A DNA stretch of 64,000 bases from Streptomyces melanogenes (GCF_014649795.1 NZ_BMTS01000002.1:310001-374000); one strand, 5' to 3'. Positions 8,496-16,923 are shown, counted from the stretch's first letter. Translations and numbers: made by a program. The notes: generated from the sequence alone by a model not told the origin.

Positions 8496-9074
8496 AGCGC
8501 ACGTCCGTAACCGGGCGGCGAGGACCCCTCCGGCGGGCGGGTGTTCGCCGTGGACAGCAGCTGGAGCCCGAGCCGCAGCCGGCGCCGGGCCTCGTCCTCG
8601 CTGATGGCGAGGTCTGCGGCGGCCTGCCGGTAGTCGCGGCGCTGGTGGTACGCCAGCTCCAGGGCCTGCCTCAGCGGCGCGGGCATCGACGTCACGATGT
8701 AGTCGGCGCGGGCGGCCGCCGTGGCCCGCCGCACCTTCGCCTCCAGCTCCTCGGTGGAGCCGCCGCCGTGCTCCGCGTACTGCGCGGCCTCCGCCTGGCG
8801 CAGCCGCAGCACGGCCTGGCGCTGGGTGAGCTTGGCGACCCAGGAGCGCATGGAGCCCTGCTTGGGGTCGTACGCGTCCGGGTTCTCCCACACGTAACCG
8901 AACACCTCGCGGGTGATCTGGTCGGCGGCGGAGTCCTCGCCGAGCACGCGGTGGGCCAGGCTGTGCACCAGCGAGGCGAACCCGGTCGTACAGCTCACCG
9001 AGTGCTGCCGCCTCGCCGCGCGCCAGGCGCTGCTGCATCTTGCGGTCCCAGCGAGGTGGTGCGTCCTTCGCCAT
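8492..9074 (-). pseudogene. ECF sigma factor gene with an apparent +1 frameshift
   Basis: An RNA polymerase sigma factor of the extracytoplasmic-function class, read in two frames. ATG at 9074 starts MAKDAPPRWDRKMQQRLARG and continues to GELYDR. The rest of region 2 (FASLVHSLAHRVLGEDSAAD, EVFGYVWENPDAYDPKQGS) and region 4 (DYRQAAADLAISEDEARRRL) lies in the next frame down to the TGA at 8492. The switch falls at the GGG of GACCGGGTTCGCC (plus-strand 8981-8983), where one extra G accounts for everything. Without correction, ribosomes starting at 9074 stay in the anti-sigma frame. It may be a true mutation, a sequencing error, or, less likely, recoding. Both neighbours (anti-sigma, STAS) are intact. 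Confidence 0.8.
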
Positions 9075-9314
9075 GCGGCTCCCCAACCGTCTACGCGTGT
9101 ACCGTCGTGCGTGCTTTGTGCCTTTTGTCCGCGCCCCTGTGTACTCGTGTCTCCTCGAATGTAGTGCGCGCGACCGGGAACGAGCGCTCCTTTACGGCAA
9201 GTGCGCCCCCGAAAGGGCAGGTCGTGGTAGGGGCGAAGTGGTTTCGCGCGCCACGGTCCGGGAAGGCGCGCCGGGGACGGGCGGGGGCCGACGGCACAGA
9301 GAGGTACCGGACGC
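9075..9314. promoter_or_regulatory. divergent promoter region, sigma / STAS genes
   Basis: About 240 bases between divergent genes with several locally less GC-rich stretches (9090-9190). It must contain both promoters, but I cannot name -10 or -35 elements with confidence. Confidence 0.4.
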
Positions 9315-9689
9315 GTGACGCTGATCGTGAACGAGGCCGAGCAGGGCGGATGGGCCGTGGTGTGCGTCCGCGGGGAACTGGACCTGGTGACGGCGCCGCA
9401 GGTCAGGCGTGTGGTCCATGACGCGGTGGCGGCGGGCCGGCGCGATCTGGTGCTCGATCTGTCCGGGGTGCTGTTCTGCGACTCCAGCGGCGTGGGCGTC
9501 CTGATCGCCACGCGCCGCCTTCTCCGCTCCTGCCGCGGTCGCCTGCGCCTGATCCTCCCGGCGCGGGGGGCGGTGGATGGCTCGCATGTGAACCGGGTGC
9601 TGGCGGCGCTGGGCGTCCGCCGCCTGTTCGATGTGTACGGGGACGTCGACGCGGCGGCGGGGGACCACGCGGAGCCCCTGTCGGCGTGA
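9315..9689 (+). CDS. STAS-domain anti-sigma factor antagonist
   Basis: A 124-residue cytosolic STAS protein. These proteins bind anti-sigma kinases and are switched off by phosphorylation of a serine. The phosphorylation loop is clear: DLSGVLFCDSSGVGVL at about residues 49-64, preceded by the GELDLVTAPQ strand. The GTG start at 9315 has no strong binding site but gives the expected N-terminal strand (MTLIVNEAEQGGWAVVCVRG). It is divergent from the ECF sigma/anti-sigma pair. Its natural partner is more likely a HATPase-type anti-sigma such as the protein at 13910 than the zinc-finger one. The gene ends beside repeat R3. Confidence 0.88.
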   Translation: MTLIVNEAEQGGWAVVCVRGELDLVTAPQVRRVVHDAVAAGRRDLVLDLSGVLFCDSSGVGVLIATRRLLRSCRGRLRLILPARGAVDGSHVNRVLAALGVRRLFDVYGDVDAAAGDHAEPLSA

Positions 9690-9704
9690 GCCGATTTTTG
9701 GCCC

Positions 9705-9846
9705 GGTCTTTGTCTGCGGGCCGGTGGCGGGCTGGTCGCGCAGTTCCCCGCGCCCCTAGGGGGTACGGCCGTCGGCGATGGCGAAGCCGAGCCTTTAGGG
9801 GCGCGGGGAACTGCGCGACCAGTTGGGGACGGTCCGCACCCGAAAC
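9705..9846. repeat. modular mirror repeat, copy R3
   Basis: Perfect 26-base arms at 9732-9757 and 9797-9822 around an alternative spacer with GGGGGTACGG...GCGATGGCGAAGCCGAGC, the same inner module seen in reverse in copy R9. It lies between convergent stops (STAS gene and acyl-CoA ligase) and may terminate both. Confidence 0.9.
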
Positions 9847-11355
9847 TCAGCCCCCGCCACCCCCGAACCTCTCCCGCAACCGATACTTCAGCACCTTCCG
9901 AAGCGTCTCGTTGCGCGGCAACGCATCCACCACCTCCAACCGCTCCGGCAACTTGTGCACGGAAAGCCCCTGCTCCCGCAGGTAGGAGGTGACCGAGGAC
10001 AAGGTCAACTCATCGGCGCCCACCGGCTGTTCGACCACCGCGCACACCAGCTCCCCCCGCGACACATCCGGCAGCCCCACCACCGCCACATCCCCCACCC
10101 CCGGATGCGCCGCCAGCAGATCCTCGATCTCCTTCGCCGAGATGTTCTCGCCCTTGCGGATGATCACGTCCTTGAGCCGCCCGGTCAGCACCAGATGCCC
10201 GCTCGGCTTCACGAACCCCAGATCCCCCGTGCGCAGGAACCCCTCCGCGTCGAACGCCTCGGCGGTCTGCGCGGGGTCCAGATACCCCTGGCACACCGCC
10301 TCGCCCCGCAGCCGTACCTCGCCGTCGACGATCCGTATCTCCATGCCCTCCGGCGGGCGCCCCTCCGTCGTCGCCAGGTTCTCCTCCGTGTCGTCCGGCG
10401 AGCCCATCGTGATCATCGGGACCTCGGTCATCCCGTAGCCGTGGGTGAGCTGGACGCCCATGTCCCGTACGACCGAGCGGTAGACCTCCGGCGGCTTGGG
10501 CGCCCCGCCGCCCGCGAGCAGGCGCAGCGAGGGGATGACCTTCTCGCCCGGCCGCTTGCGCTGCTCGGCCAGGAACATCGAGTAGAAGGCGGTCGACCCG
10601 CCCGCCACCGTCACCCCGTGCTTGCGGTACGCCTCCAGCGCGTCCGGCAGCGCGAACTGCTCGAACATCACCGCAGGGAAGCCGTAAAGAAGGAGCATCA
10701 CCGTGTAGTCCGGCCCGGCGATATGGGCGTACGGGAACGCCATCGAGCCCACGTCGTCCGCCGACAGGTGGAGCGCGTGCGCCAGGCACGAGCCGCCCGC
10801 GATCAGTGAGCGGTCGGTGTGCAGCACGCCCTTGGGGTCGGAGGTGGTGCCCGAGGTCCAGTAGATCCAGCGGACGGTCGTGCCGTCGGCGGGCGGGGGC
10901 GGCAGGACGGCCGGGTCGCCGTCCGGGAGCGTCCCGTACGCCTCGAAGACGCCGCGCGCCCCGAGCCGGGCCGCCATCTCCGTATGGTCGAAGCCGCGCC
11001 AGAGCCCGGGCACGGCGAAGAACTCCGCCCCCGACTCCCGCAGCGCGAAGCCCACTTCGCGGTCCCGGTAGAAGGGGATGACGGGCGACTGCACGGCCCC
11101 GAGCCGGGCCAGGGCGAACGAGAGGAGCGCGGTCTCGATCCGGGTCGGCAGCTGCCAGGCGACCACCGTGCCGGGCCGTACGCCCATGCCGTACAGACCC
11201 GCCGCCACCCGCTCGGCGCGGTCGCGCAGCTCGCCGAAGGTGAGGACGCGGTCGTCCTGGAGCAGGACGGGCCGGTCGGGGGTGAGGGCGGCGCGGCGGG
11301 CGACCAGCTCCCAGAGGGTGCGCGAGGCGCCCAGTGCGTGTGCGGTGTCGTTCAC
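9847..11355 (-). CDS. acyl-CoA ligase, cyclohexanecarboxylate/coumarate type
   Basis: A 502-residue AMP-forming ligase that would activate a carboxylic acid with ATP and CoA. Motifs in order: P-loop WTSGTTSDPKGVLHTDR (about residues 165-181), A5 motif GYGMTEVPM, hinge RLKDVIIRKGENISAKEIE, and the catalytic C-terminal lysine in NETLRKVLKYRLR. The architecture resembles the cyclohexanecarboxylate-CoA/medium-chain branch, but the substrate cannot be read from sequence. ATG at 11355 is the natural start. It is divergent from the acyl-CoA dehydrogenase pair, and the shared promoter region holds two copies of the 15-bp CTGAC-n5-GTCAG operator. The likely role is the first step of the catabolic route. 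Confidence 0.88.
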   Translation of the reverse strand: MNDTAHALGASRTLWELVARRAALTPDRPVLLQDDRVLTFGELRDRAERVAAGLYGMGVRPGTVVAWQLPTRIETALLSFALARLGAVQSPVIPFYRDREVGFALRESGAEFFAVPGLWRGFDHTEMAARLGARGVFEAYGTLPDGDPAVLPPPPADGTTVRWIYWTSGTTSDPKGVLHTDRSLIAGGSCLAHALHLSADDVGSMAFPYAHIAGPDYTVMLLLYGFPAVMFEQFALPDALEAYRKHGVTVAGGSTAFYSMFLAEQRKRPGEKVIPSLRLLAGGGAPKPPEVYRSVVRDMGVQLTHGYGMTEVPMITMGSPDDTEENLATTEGRPPEGMEIRIVDGEVRLRGEAVCQGYLDPAQTAEAFDAEGFLRTGDLGFVKPSGHLVLTGRLKDVIIRKGENISAKEIEDLLAAHPGVGDVAVVGLPDVSRGELVCAVVEQPVGADELTLSSVTSYLREQGLSVHKLPERLEVVDALPRNETLRKVLKYRLRERFGGGGG

Positions 11356-11389
11356 TTCGACTCCCGGTGACCGCGTGGCGTGACCGTAA

Positions 11390-11404
11390 CTGACGACTAG
11401 TCAG
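11390..11404. promoter_or_regulatory. CTGAC-n5-GTCAG operator, site 1
   Basis: CTGACGACTAGTCAG, perfect in both half-sites, 34 bases before the ATG of the acyl-CoA ligase in the divergent promoter. Confidence 0.7.
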
Positions 11405-11467
11405 ATCGTGCGCAGAGCGTAGGCCGCACCGCCTTGTCGGTCCAGGGGTGCGGGGCTAGCCTGATTT

Positions 11468-11482
11468 CTGACGAGTCATCAG
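11468..11482. promoter_or_regulatory. CTGAC-n5-GTCAG operator, site 2
   Basis: CTGACGAGTCATCAG, one mismatch in the right half-site, 25 bases before the mini-ORF and 63 bases before the first acyl-CoA dehydrogenase start. Confidence 0.65.
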
Positions 11483-11507
11483 ATATGCAGCCGGGCGGAG
11501 GCCTCGT

Positions 11508-11546
11508 ATGACCGAACTGCCGTGCGTCGTCGGGGTCGACCGCTGA
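11508..11546 (+). CDS. 12-codon leader ORF coupled to acyl-CoA dehydrogenase
   Basis: ATG at 11508 with a good GGAGG site opens a short frame, MTELPCVVGVDR, and then TGA. The stop shares its A with the ATG of the acyl-CoA dehydrogenase (TGATG), so ribosomes finishing here could restart on the enzyme. The dehydrogenase itself lacks another visible binding site. It may be a genuine leader peptide or the remnant of a deleted gene; the short sequence gives no hint of function. Confidence 0.4.
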   Translation: MTELPCVVGVDR

Positions 11547-12679
11547 TGGACCTCTCGTACACACCCGAGGAGGAGGAGTTCCGGGCCGGGCTGAGGAAGT
11601 GGCTGGCGGGCGTGCTGCCGACGCTGCCGCCGAAGCCGGACCCGCTGGACTGGCCGGGGCGGCGCGTGTACGACACCGGCTGGCAGCGCAGGCTCTACGA
11701 CGCCGGGTACGCGCGCGTGCACTGGGGCGCGTCCGCCACCCTGCGGCTGATCTTCCTGGAGGAGACCGAGCGCGCCGGGGCGCCCTATGTCGGCGCGAAC
11801 TTCGTGGGGCTGCTGCACGCCGGCCCCACCATCGCGGCCGAGGGTACCGAGGAGCAGCGCGCGCGGTGGCTGGAGCCGGTGCTGCGCGGGGACGAGGTGT
11901 GGTGCCAGGGGTTCAGCGAGCCCGACGCGGGTTCGGACCTGGCGGCGCTGCGGACCCGGGCGGTGCGCGACGGGGATACGTACGTGGTGAGCGGCGCCAA
12001 GATCTGGACCTCGCACGCGGAGGTCGCCGACTGGTGCGAGCTGCTGGTGCGCACCGACCCGGACGCGCCCAAGCACCGGGGCATCACCTGGCTGGCGATG
12101 CCCATGGATGCGCCCGGCATCACGGTCCGGCCGCTGCGCACCCTTGCCGGGTCGGACGAGTTCGCCCAGCTCTTCCTCGACGAGGTGCGGATCCCGGTCG
12201 GCCACCGGGTCGGCGCCGAGAACGACGGCTGGCGCGTGACCATGGTGACGCTGTCGTACGAGCGCGGCACGGCCTTCGTCGGCGAGGTGGTCGCCTGCCG
12301 CCGCGTCCTGGTGGAGATCGCCCGCGCGGCCCACAAGAACGGCACCTGGGACGACCCGGTGATCCGGCACCAACTGGGCGCCCTGAACGCCGAGTTCACG
12401 GCACTCTGGCGGCTGATCCAGTGGAACGTGAGCGAGTCCGAGCGCTCCGGCGGCCCGCCCGGCGTCGGCGGCTCGGTCTTCAAGCTCCGCTATTCGCACG
12501 CCCGCCAGGAGCTGTACGACGCGGCCGCCGCCGTCCTCGGCCCCGACGCCCTCGACCTCGGCCGCGAGTGGACCGCGGACCGGCTGTCCTCGCTCTCGTA
12601 CACCATCGCCGCCGGCACCTCCCAGATCCAGCAGAACATCGTCGCCGAGCGGATCCTCGGCCTGCCGAAGGGCCGCTGA
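11546..12679 (+). CDS. acyl-CoA dehydrogenase, full-length subunit
   Basis: A 377-residue flavoprotein of the acyl-CoA dehydrogenase family, oxidising an acyl-CoA to the enoyl-CoA. Landmarks are the substrate/FAD loop WCQGFSEPDAGSDLAALRT (about residues 119-137), KIWTSHAEVADWC, and the C-terminal AAGTSQIQQNIVAERILGLP. The position that is often the catalytic Glu before GTSQ is Ala here, as in many actinobacterial FadE proteins, whose base lies elsewhere or in a partner. The stop TGA overlaps the ATG of a second, shorter dehydrogenase. This arrangement is typical of heteromeric actinobacterial steroid-type dehydrogenases. ATG at 11546 follows the mini-ORF stop directly. Confidence 0.9.
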   Translation: MDLSYTPEEEEFRAGLRKWLAGVLPTLPPKPDPLDWPGRRVYDTGWQRRLYDAGYARVHWGASATLRLIFLEETERAGAPYVGANFVGLLHAGPTIAAEGTEEQRARWLEPVLRGDEVWCQGFSEPDAGSDLAALRTRAVRDGDTYVVSGAKIWTSHAEVADWCELLVRTDPDAPKHRGITWLAMPMDAPGITVRPLRTLAGSDEFAQLFLDEVRIPVGHRVGAENDGWRVTMVTLSYERGTAFVGEVVACRRVLVEIARAAHKNGTWDDPVIRHQLGALNAEFTALWRLIQWNVSESERSGGPPGVGGSVFKLRYSHARQELYDAAAAVLGPDALDLGREWTADRLSSLSYTIAAGTSQIQQNIVAERILGLPKGR

Positions 12680-13551
12680 TGGACTTCCAACTCACCGACG
12701 AGCAGCGGGCCTTGAAGACGGGCGTACGGGAGATGCTCGCCCGGCGCTTCGACGCCACGGCGCTGCGGGCCGCCGTCGACGGGGGCGGGCTCGACCGGGG
12801 TCTGTGGCGGGCGCTCGGCGACGCCGGGTTCTTCGCGCTGCGGCTGTCGGAGGAGGCGGGCGGGGTGGGCCTCGGGCTCCCCGAGGCGGTGCTGCTGTTC
12901 GAGGAGGCCGGGCGGGCGCTGCTCCCCGGCCCGCTGATCGCCACGCAGCTGGCGGCGGGCCTGGTCGAGGGCGCGGCCGAGGGCGCCACGGTGGTGACCG
13001 CGCCCGACGGGGGCCTGGTGGAGTGGCTGGCGGAGGCCGACGTCGTACGGGGAGACGCCACCGGCGCCGAGCCGATCCGCTCGGCCGACCCGCTCACCCC
13101 GCTGCACCGGCTCCCGGGCGGCGGGGCCGGGGGGTCGCCCGAGCGGGCGCTGCTGACCGCCGCCGAACAGCTGGGCAGCGCGGGCCGCAGCACGGAGCTA
13201 GCGGTCCAATACGCCCGCGAACGCGAGCAGTTCGGGCAGCCCATCGGCGCCTTCCAGGCGGTCAAGCACCTGTGCGCGCAGATGCTGGTGCGCACCGAGG
13301 TGGCCCGGGCCGCCGTGCACGCGGCGGCCGTGACCGGCGACCCGGTGGAGATCGCGGGCGCCAAGCTGCTGGCCGACGAGGCGGCGGTGCGGTGCGCGCG
13401 GGACTGCCTCCAGGTGTACGGCGGGATGGGCTTCACCTGGGAGGCGGAGGTCCATCTGCACCTGAAGCGGGCGTGGCTGCGGCGCGAGCGGTGGCCGACG
13501 CCCGCCCGGGGGCGGGAGCTCCAGGCGGCGGCGCTGGAGGAGGCGATGTGA
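12679..13551 (+). CDS. acyl-CoA dehydrogenase, short partner subunit
   Basis: A 290-residue member of the acyl-CoA dehydrogenase family, about 90 residues shorter than usual. The N-terminal helical domain (DFQLTDEQRALKTGVREML) and the C-terminal four-helix bundle (YAREREQFGQPIGAFQAVKH; CLQVYGGMGFTWEAEVHLHL) are present, but the middle beta domain is degenerate. Such short forms pair with a full-length subunit to make one active site, as in the FadE28/FadE29-type enzymes. The upstream gene overlaps it by one base, which supports joint translation. It is the last gene of its operon; the 3' end lies before an empty region of about 360 bases. Confidence 0.88.
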   Translation: MDFQLTDEQRALKTGVREMLARRFDATALRAAVDGGGLDRGLWRALGDAGFFALRLSEEAGGVGLGLPEAVLLFEEAGRALLPGPLIATQLAAGLVEGAAEGATVVTAPDGGLVEWLAEADVVRGDATGAEPIRSADPLTPLHRLPGGGAGGSPERALLTAAEQLGSAGRSTELAVQYAREREQFGQPIGAFQAVKHLCAQMLVRTEVARAAVHAAAVTGDPVEIAGAKLLADEAAVRCARDCLQVYGGMGFTWEAEVHLHLKRAWLRRERWPTPARGRELQAAALEEAM

Positions 13552-13909
13552 GGCGTACGCGCGGGGGAGGCGCACGGTCCGGCGAGGCGTTGGCCGAAGC
13601 ATGATGAAACGTCACCGAGCGTCGATACCGGGTTGTGTCCTTAGCCGGACTCGTCACGCGCCGGAGTCGGGGTCGCCCTCGGGTACCCTCCGTGGGGTGC
13701 GATCCCCCAGGCATCCTGCGCGCCCCTGTTCGACCCCCCGCAATGTGCGTCGCACAGTATGCACCACGCGTACTCCTTCGCGCTGGAATATGCCTGAAGC
13801 GCTTGTTGCGGTGACTGTACGTCAACCATGCTGTCTCGTAAGGAAATCACGTTCCGTGAACTTGTCGAGGCGCGAGGCGATGTGTCCGCCGGTTCGGATG
13901 GTGTGAGCG
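13552..13909. other. intergenic region without recognisable gene
   Basis: About 358 bases between the dehydrogenase pair and the HATPase gene. Short frames exist on both strands, but none has coding bias or a family match. The section 13740-13870 is less GC-rich and probably holds the promoter for the downstream gene. I see no operator of the 15-bp family here. Confidence 0.45.
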
Positions 13910-14401
13910 GTGCAGGTGCTTCAGGTTCAGTTGGAGGTCGGAGCCGACCCCGCCGAGGTGGGGCGCGCTCGCAGATGGGCTCGCTCGCGGCTGGCCGGGT
14001 CGGGGATACGGCTGGACGAGCCGCTCGCCGAGACGCTGATCCTGCTGATCTCGGAGCTCGTCACCAACGCGGTGGTGCACACCGGCTGCCCCGCCGTGCT
14101 GCGGATGCTGTTCGGCCCCGTCGGCGGACCGGCCGACGGCGGCACGGTCCGGGTCGAGGTGGCCGACACCAGCGCGTGCGCCCCCAAGCCGCGCCACGCG
14201 GACGGCGACGACACCAACGGCCGTGGTCTTGAGCTGGTCGACGGCCTCGCCGACCGCTGGGGCTGGCAGCCCGAGGGCAAGGGCAAGTCGATCTGGTGCG
14301 AGGTGGACCGGTGCTGCGACGGGGGCGCGCCGGAGCGCACCGGCGGGGCGTTCGAGCCGGGCGCGTATGAGCCGTCGTGCGCTGTCACAAATCGGGCGTA
14401 A
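13910..14401 (+). CDS. HATPase-domain ATP-binding protein (anti-sigma kinase type)
   Basis: A 163-residue cytosolic protein with the GHKL ATPase fold used by RsbW/SpoIIAB-like anti-sigma kinases. The N box is ISELVTNAVVHTGCP (about residues 47-61). The G1/G2 region is DGDDTNGRGLELVDGLADRWGW, followed by GKSIWCEV. Many streptomycete relatives pair with STAS antagonists, and the STAS gene at 9315 is a candidate partner, although not adjacent. GTG at 13910 is the only start in frame because a stop lies two codons upstream. It stands alone, with intergenic regions on both sides. Confidence 0.82.
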   Translation: MQVLQVQLEVGADPAEVGRARRWARSRLAGSGIRLDEPLAETLILLISELVTNAVVHTGCPAVLRMLFGPVGGPADGGTVRVEVADTSACAPKPRHADGDDTNGRGLELVDGLADRWGWQPEGKGKSIWCEVDRCCDGGAPERTGGAFEPGAYEPSCAVTNRA

Positions 14402-14689
14402 GCGGCATAGCTTTCACTAGGTGTTGACGCGTCGTGTCGGCCTGATCACCCTTGGATGAGCGATTCGTCGCGAGGGGACGTCGAGGGCGCGGACTGGCCC
14501 TTGGTCCGTCCTGGGTCGGTCCTGGCTCTCCTCGGCGAGTGCGGGTCGTGGCTCGGCGTGAGCTCAGGGCAAGGCTCCTTCAGGGCATGGGGAGCAGGGC
14601 GAGCACGCCGCAGCCGGGTGGCGGCCGCCGTGCCGTGCTCGGGGTGCGCATGACGCGCCGCCACCCGTGGATGTGCCGGGCTGCCCCCT
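14402..14689. other. intergenic region, nothing assigned
   Basis: About 288 bases between convergent genes. No repeat element of the R family is present and I see no strong hairpin or credible small gene. Confidence 0.35.
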
Positions 14690-15628
14690 CTAGAGCACGG
14701 CGACCGGCGCGACCGGCGTCCCCGTGGCGCCCACGAACGGCTCGGGCATCGCCGACAGCCAGAACGCGTACCGCCGCTCTTCCGCACAGGCTGTGGACAA
14801 CTCTTCGAGATTCCAGTTCTGGCCCTGGATCATCCCCATCTCCACCAGGTCGAGCGCGTGCACCGGCAGCCACAGGTTCTCGACCTCCGGCGGGAAGATC
14901 TCGAAGGTGAGGGTGTCGTTGGCGACGGCCGCGACATCGCGCGCGTGGAACCACTCGGGCGTACGGATCGAGAGGCCCGGCGAGGGGAATCCGTACGCGT
15001 GCTTGTCGCCGCCGAGGCACAGCTGGATCTGCCCGGTGCGTACGAGCACGATGTCACCCGCGCGTACGGTGACGCCGCCCAGCTCCTCGGCCGCCGCCAG
15101 GTCCTCGGGGGTCACCGCGTGGCCGCCGGGCAGCCGGTCCACGCCGTGGGCGCGGGCCACGTCGAGCAGGACGCCGCGCGAGACGAGGTGGCGGGGCTTG
15201 TCGATCCCGCTGAACTCGGCGCCGCCGTGGGCGGTGATGGTGGTGGCGGGGCGGCCGTTGTAGATGCGGCCGGAGTGCGAGACGTGGGTCAGCGCGTCCC
15301 AGTGGGTGGCGGCCTGGAGCCCGAACGTCACGGCGTCGTCGCTGGTGGCGACCGTTCCCGGGCCGAAGATCTCCTGGTTGATCTGCACCATCGTGTGCAG
15401 CGGGTTGACCCGGCCGGGGATCAGCCCGGTCTGGACGCCGTTCTGCTCCAGGGGGAGCGCGAGGGGGATGCGGCGGCCCGTGCGGACGGTGGCGGCGGCC
15501 TCGCGTACGACGTCGTCGGTGATCAGGTTGAGCGTGCCGATCTCGTCGTCCGGGCCCCAACGGCCCCAGTTGTTCACGCGTTTGGCGATGTCGTGGAACT
15601 CGGGGGGCAGTGCGGAGGCTGCTGGCAT
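14690..15628 (-). CDS. cyclase-family metal-dependent hydrolase
   Basis: A 312-residue protein of the cyclase/kynurenine-formamidase-like family, metal-dependent hydrolases that open or close amide, lactone or ring bonds. The metal-binding core is seen as QAATHWDALTHVSHSGRIYNG (about residues 105-125), a variant of the HxGTHxDxP signature. GDIVLVRTGQIQ and IFPPEVENLWLPVHALDLVEMG follow. ATG at 15628 has a GGAGGG binding site. It is divergent from the SDR gene, and one operator of the 15-bp family lies between them. In this context it could hydrolyse a cyclic intermediate; the substrate is not known. Confidence 0.85.
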   Translation of the reverse strand: MPAASALPPEFHDIAKRVNNWGRWGPDDEIGTLNLITDDVVREAAATVRTGRRIPLALPLEQNGVQTGLIPGRVNPLHTMVQINQEIFGPGTVATSDDAVTFGLQAATHWDALTHVSHSGRIYNGRPATTITAHGGAEFSGIDKPRHLVSRGVLLDVARAHGVDRLPGGHAVTPEDLAAAEELGGVTVRAGDIVLVRTGQIQLCLGGDKHAYGFPSPGLSIRTPEWFHARDVAAVANDTLTFEIFPPEVENLWLPVHALDLVEMGMIQGQNWNLEELSTACAEERRYAFWLSAMPEPFVGATGTPVAPVAVL

Positions 15629-15677
15629 GTGGGCCCTCCCTGGGTCTTGTCTTCCGGTGGCTGCCGGGCTCTAAAAT

Positions 15678-15692
15678 CTAACGGTCCGTCAG
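15678..15692. promoter_or_regulatory. CTGAC-n5-GTCAG operator, site 3
   Basis: CTAACGGTCCGTCAG, one mismatch in the left half, between the divergent cyclase and SDR genes, 22 bases before the SDR start. Confidence 0.6.
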
Positions 15693-15714
15693 AAACCGCG
15701 GGAAGGGGCCGGGT

Positions 15715-16647
15715 GTGGGGAACTTCTTGGCAGGCAAGGTGGTCGCCGTGACCGGGGCGGGGCGCGGCATCGGCCGCGCGGTGGCGATCGCGGTGGCGGC
15801 CCAGGGTGCGAAGGTCGTCGTCAACGACTACGGCGTCTCCATCGACGGCGCCTCGCCCAGCAGCGAGATCGCGGACGCGGTCGTCAAGGAGATCGAGGCG
15901 GCGGGCGGCGAGGCGGTGGCGGTCGCCGACGACATCTCCACGATGGAGGGCGGCCAACGGATCGTCGACACCGCGCTCACCCGGTGGGGCCGGGTGGACG
16001 GGGTGGTGTGCGTGGCGGGGATCCTGCGCGAGCGCATGCTCTTCAACATGACGGAGGAGGAGTGGGACCCGGTGGTCGCCACCCACCTCAAGGGCACGTT
16101 CACGGTGTTCCGGGCCGCCTCCGCGGTGATGCGGAAGCAGGGCACGGGCACGCTGATCGGGTTCACCAGCGGGAACCACCAGGGGAGTGTGGCGCAGGCC
16201 AACTACAGCGCGGCGAAGGGGGGTGTGATCTCGCTGGTACGCAGTGCGGCGCTGGGGCTGCACAAGTACGGGGTGACGGCGAACGCGGTGGCGCCCGTCG
16301 CCCGTACCCGGATGTCCGCCAACGTCCCCCTCGAACTCAAGGAGATCGGTGAGCCGGAGGATGTGGCGGCGTTCGTGGTCTATCTGCTGAGCGAGCGGGC
16401 CCGTGCGGCCGGGATCACCGGGCAGGTGTACACCGTGGCCGGGCCCAAGATCGCGGTGTGGGCACAGCCGCGGGAGCTTCGGGCGGGGTATGTGGCTGAG
16501 GGCGCGTGGACGCCGGAGCGGATCGCGGATTTCCTTCCGGGGGGTGTGGGGGTGGATCCGATGCCGCTGCTGGAGCGGGTGGGGGAGATGGAGCGAGCGG
16601 CGACGTCCGGCACCCGCCCGAATGCCCCCACCCCGCCCCTTCCCTAA
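15715..16647 (+). CDS. SDR-family oxidoreductase, MFE-2 / hydroxyacyl-CoA type
   Basis: A 310-residue short-chain dehydrogenase. The NAD(P) motif is TGAGRGIGRA (about residues 14-23), the catalytic tyrosine and lysine lie in YSAAKGGV, and the structural Asn region is present. The NDYGVSIDGASPSSEIADAV segment and the extended C-terminus resemble the (3R)-hydroxyacyl-CoA dehydrogenase part of peroxisomal MFE-2. That fits beta-oxidation of a CoA ester. The last residues, APTPPLP and the TAA, are encoded by the outer module of repeat R4, so the original C-terminus was probably replaced. The start is the GTG at 15715 with AAGGGG upstream. Confidence 0.88.
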   Translation: MGNFLAGKVVAVTGAGRGIGRAVAIAVAAQGAKVVVNDYGVSIDGASPSSEIADAVVKEIEAAGGEAVAVADDISTMEGGQRIVDTALTRWGRVDGVVCVAGILRERMLFNMTEEEWDPVVATHLKGTFTVFRAASAVMRKQGTGTLIGFTSGNHQGSVAQANYSAAKGGVISLVRSAALGLHKYGVTANAVAPVARTRMSANVPLELKEIGEPEDVAAFVVYLLSERARAAGITGQVYTVAGPKIAVWAQPRELRAGYVAEGAWTPERIADFLPGGVGVDPMPLLERVGEMERAATSGTRPNAPTPPLP

Positions 16648-16815
16648 ACCCTCCGGGGGTGGGTGGGGGGTTGAGGTGGTCTGCCGGGGGCTTCGCCCCC
16701 GGACCCCAGGGTCTGTGTTCGTCTGCGGACCGTGGATGGCTGGTCGCGCTCCCCGCGCCCCTAACTACCTAGGGGCGCGGGGAACTGCGCGACCAGTTGG
16801 GGACGGCCCGCAGCC
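16624..16815. repeat. modular mirror repeat, copy R4
   Basis: The outer module CCCCACCCCGCCCCTTCCCT overlaps the last codons of the SDR gene. The core arms are 16740-16762 and 16771-16796; the left arm has lost three bases (CGCGCTCCCC instead of CGCGCAGTTCCCC), and the spacer is only eight bases. The element lies between two plus-strand genes. Confidence 0.88.
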
Positions 16816-16923
16816 GACGAACCCGGCCGCCCGCCAGAGGCCACGCGGCGGAGCCGCAAATGTCACAGCCGGGAAGGGGTGGGGTGGGGGATCCCCCGCC
16901 CCGCGAACAGAGAGGCAGCCGCA

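Noticed and set aside
7266..9086. A single fused sigma/anti-sigma protein
   Set aside because: The frame is open throughout only because of the extra base. The middle portion does not resemble sigma region 2 or 4, while the next frame does.
13601..13906. Gene in the gap before the HATPase gene
   Set aside because: The frame has many Arg/Ser/Pro codons, no ribosome binding site and no family resemblance.
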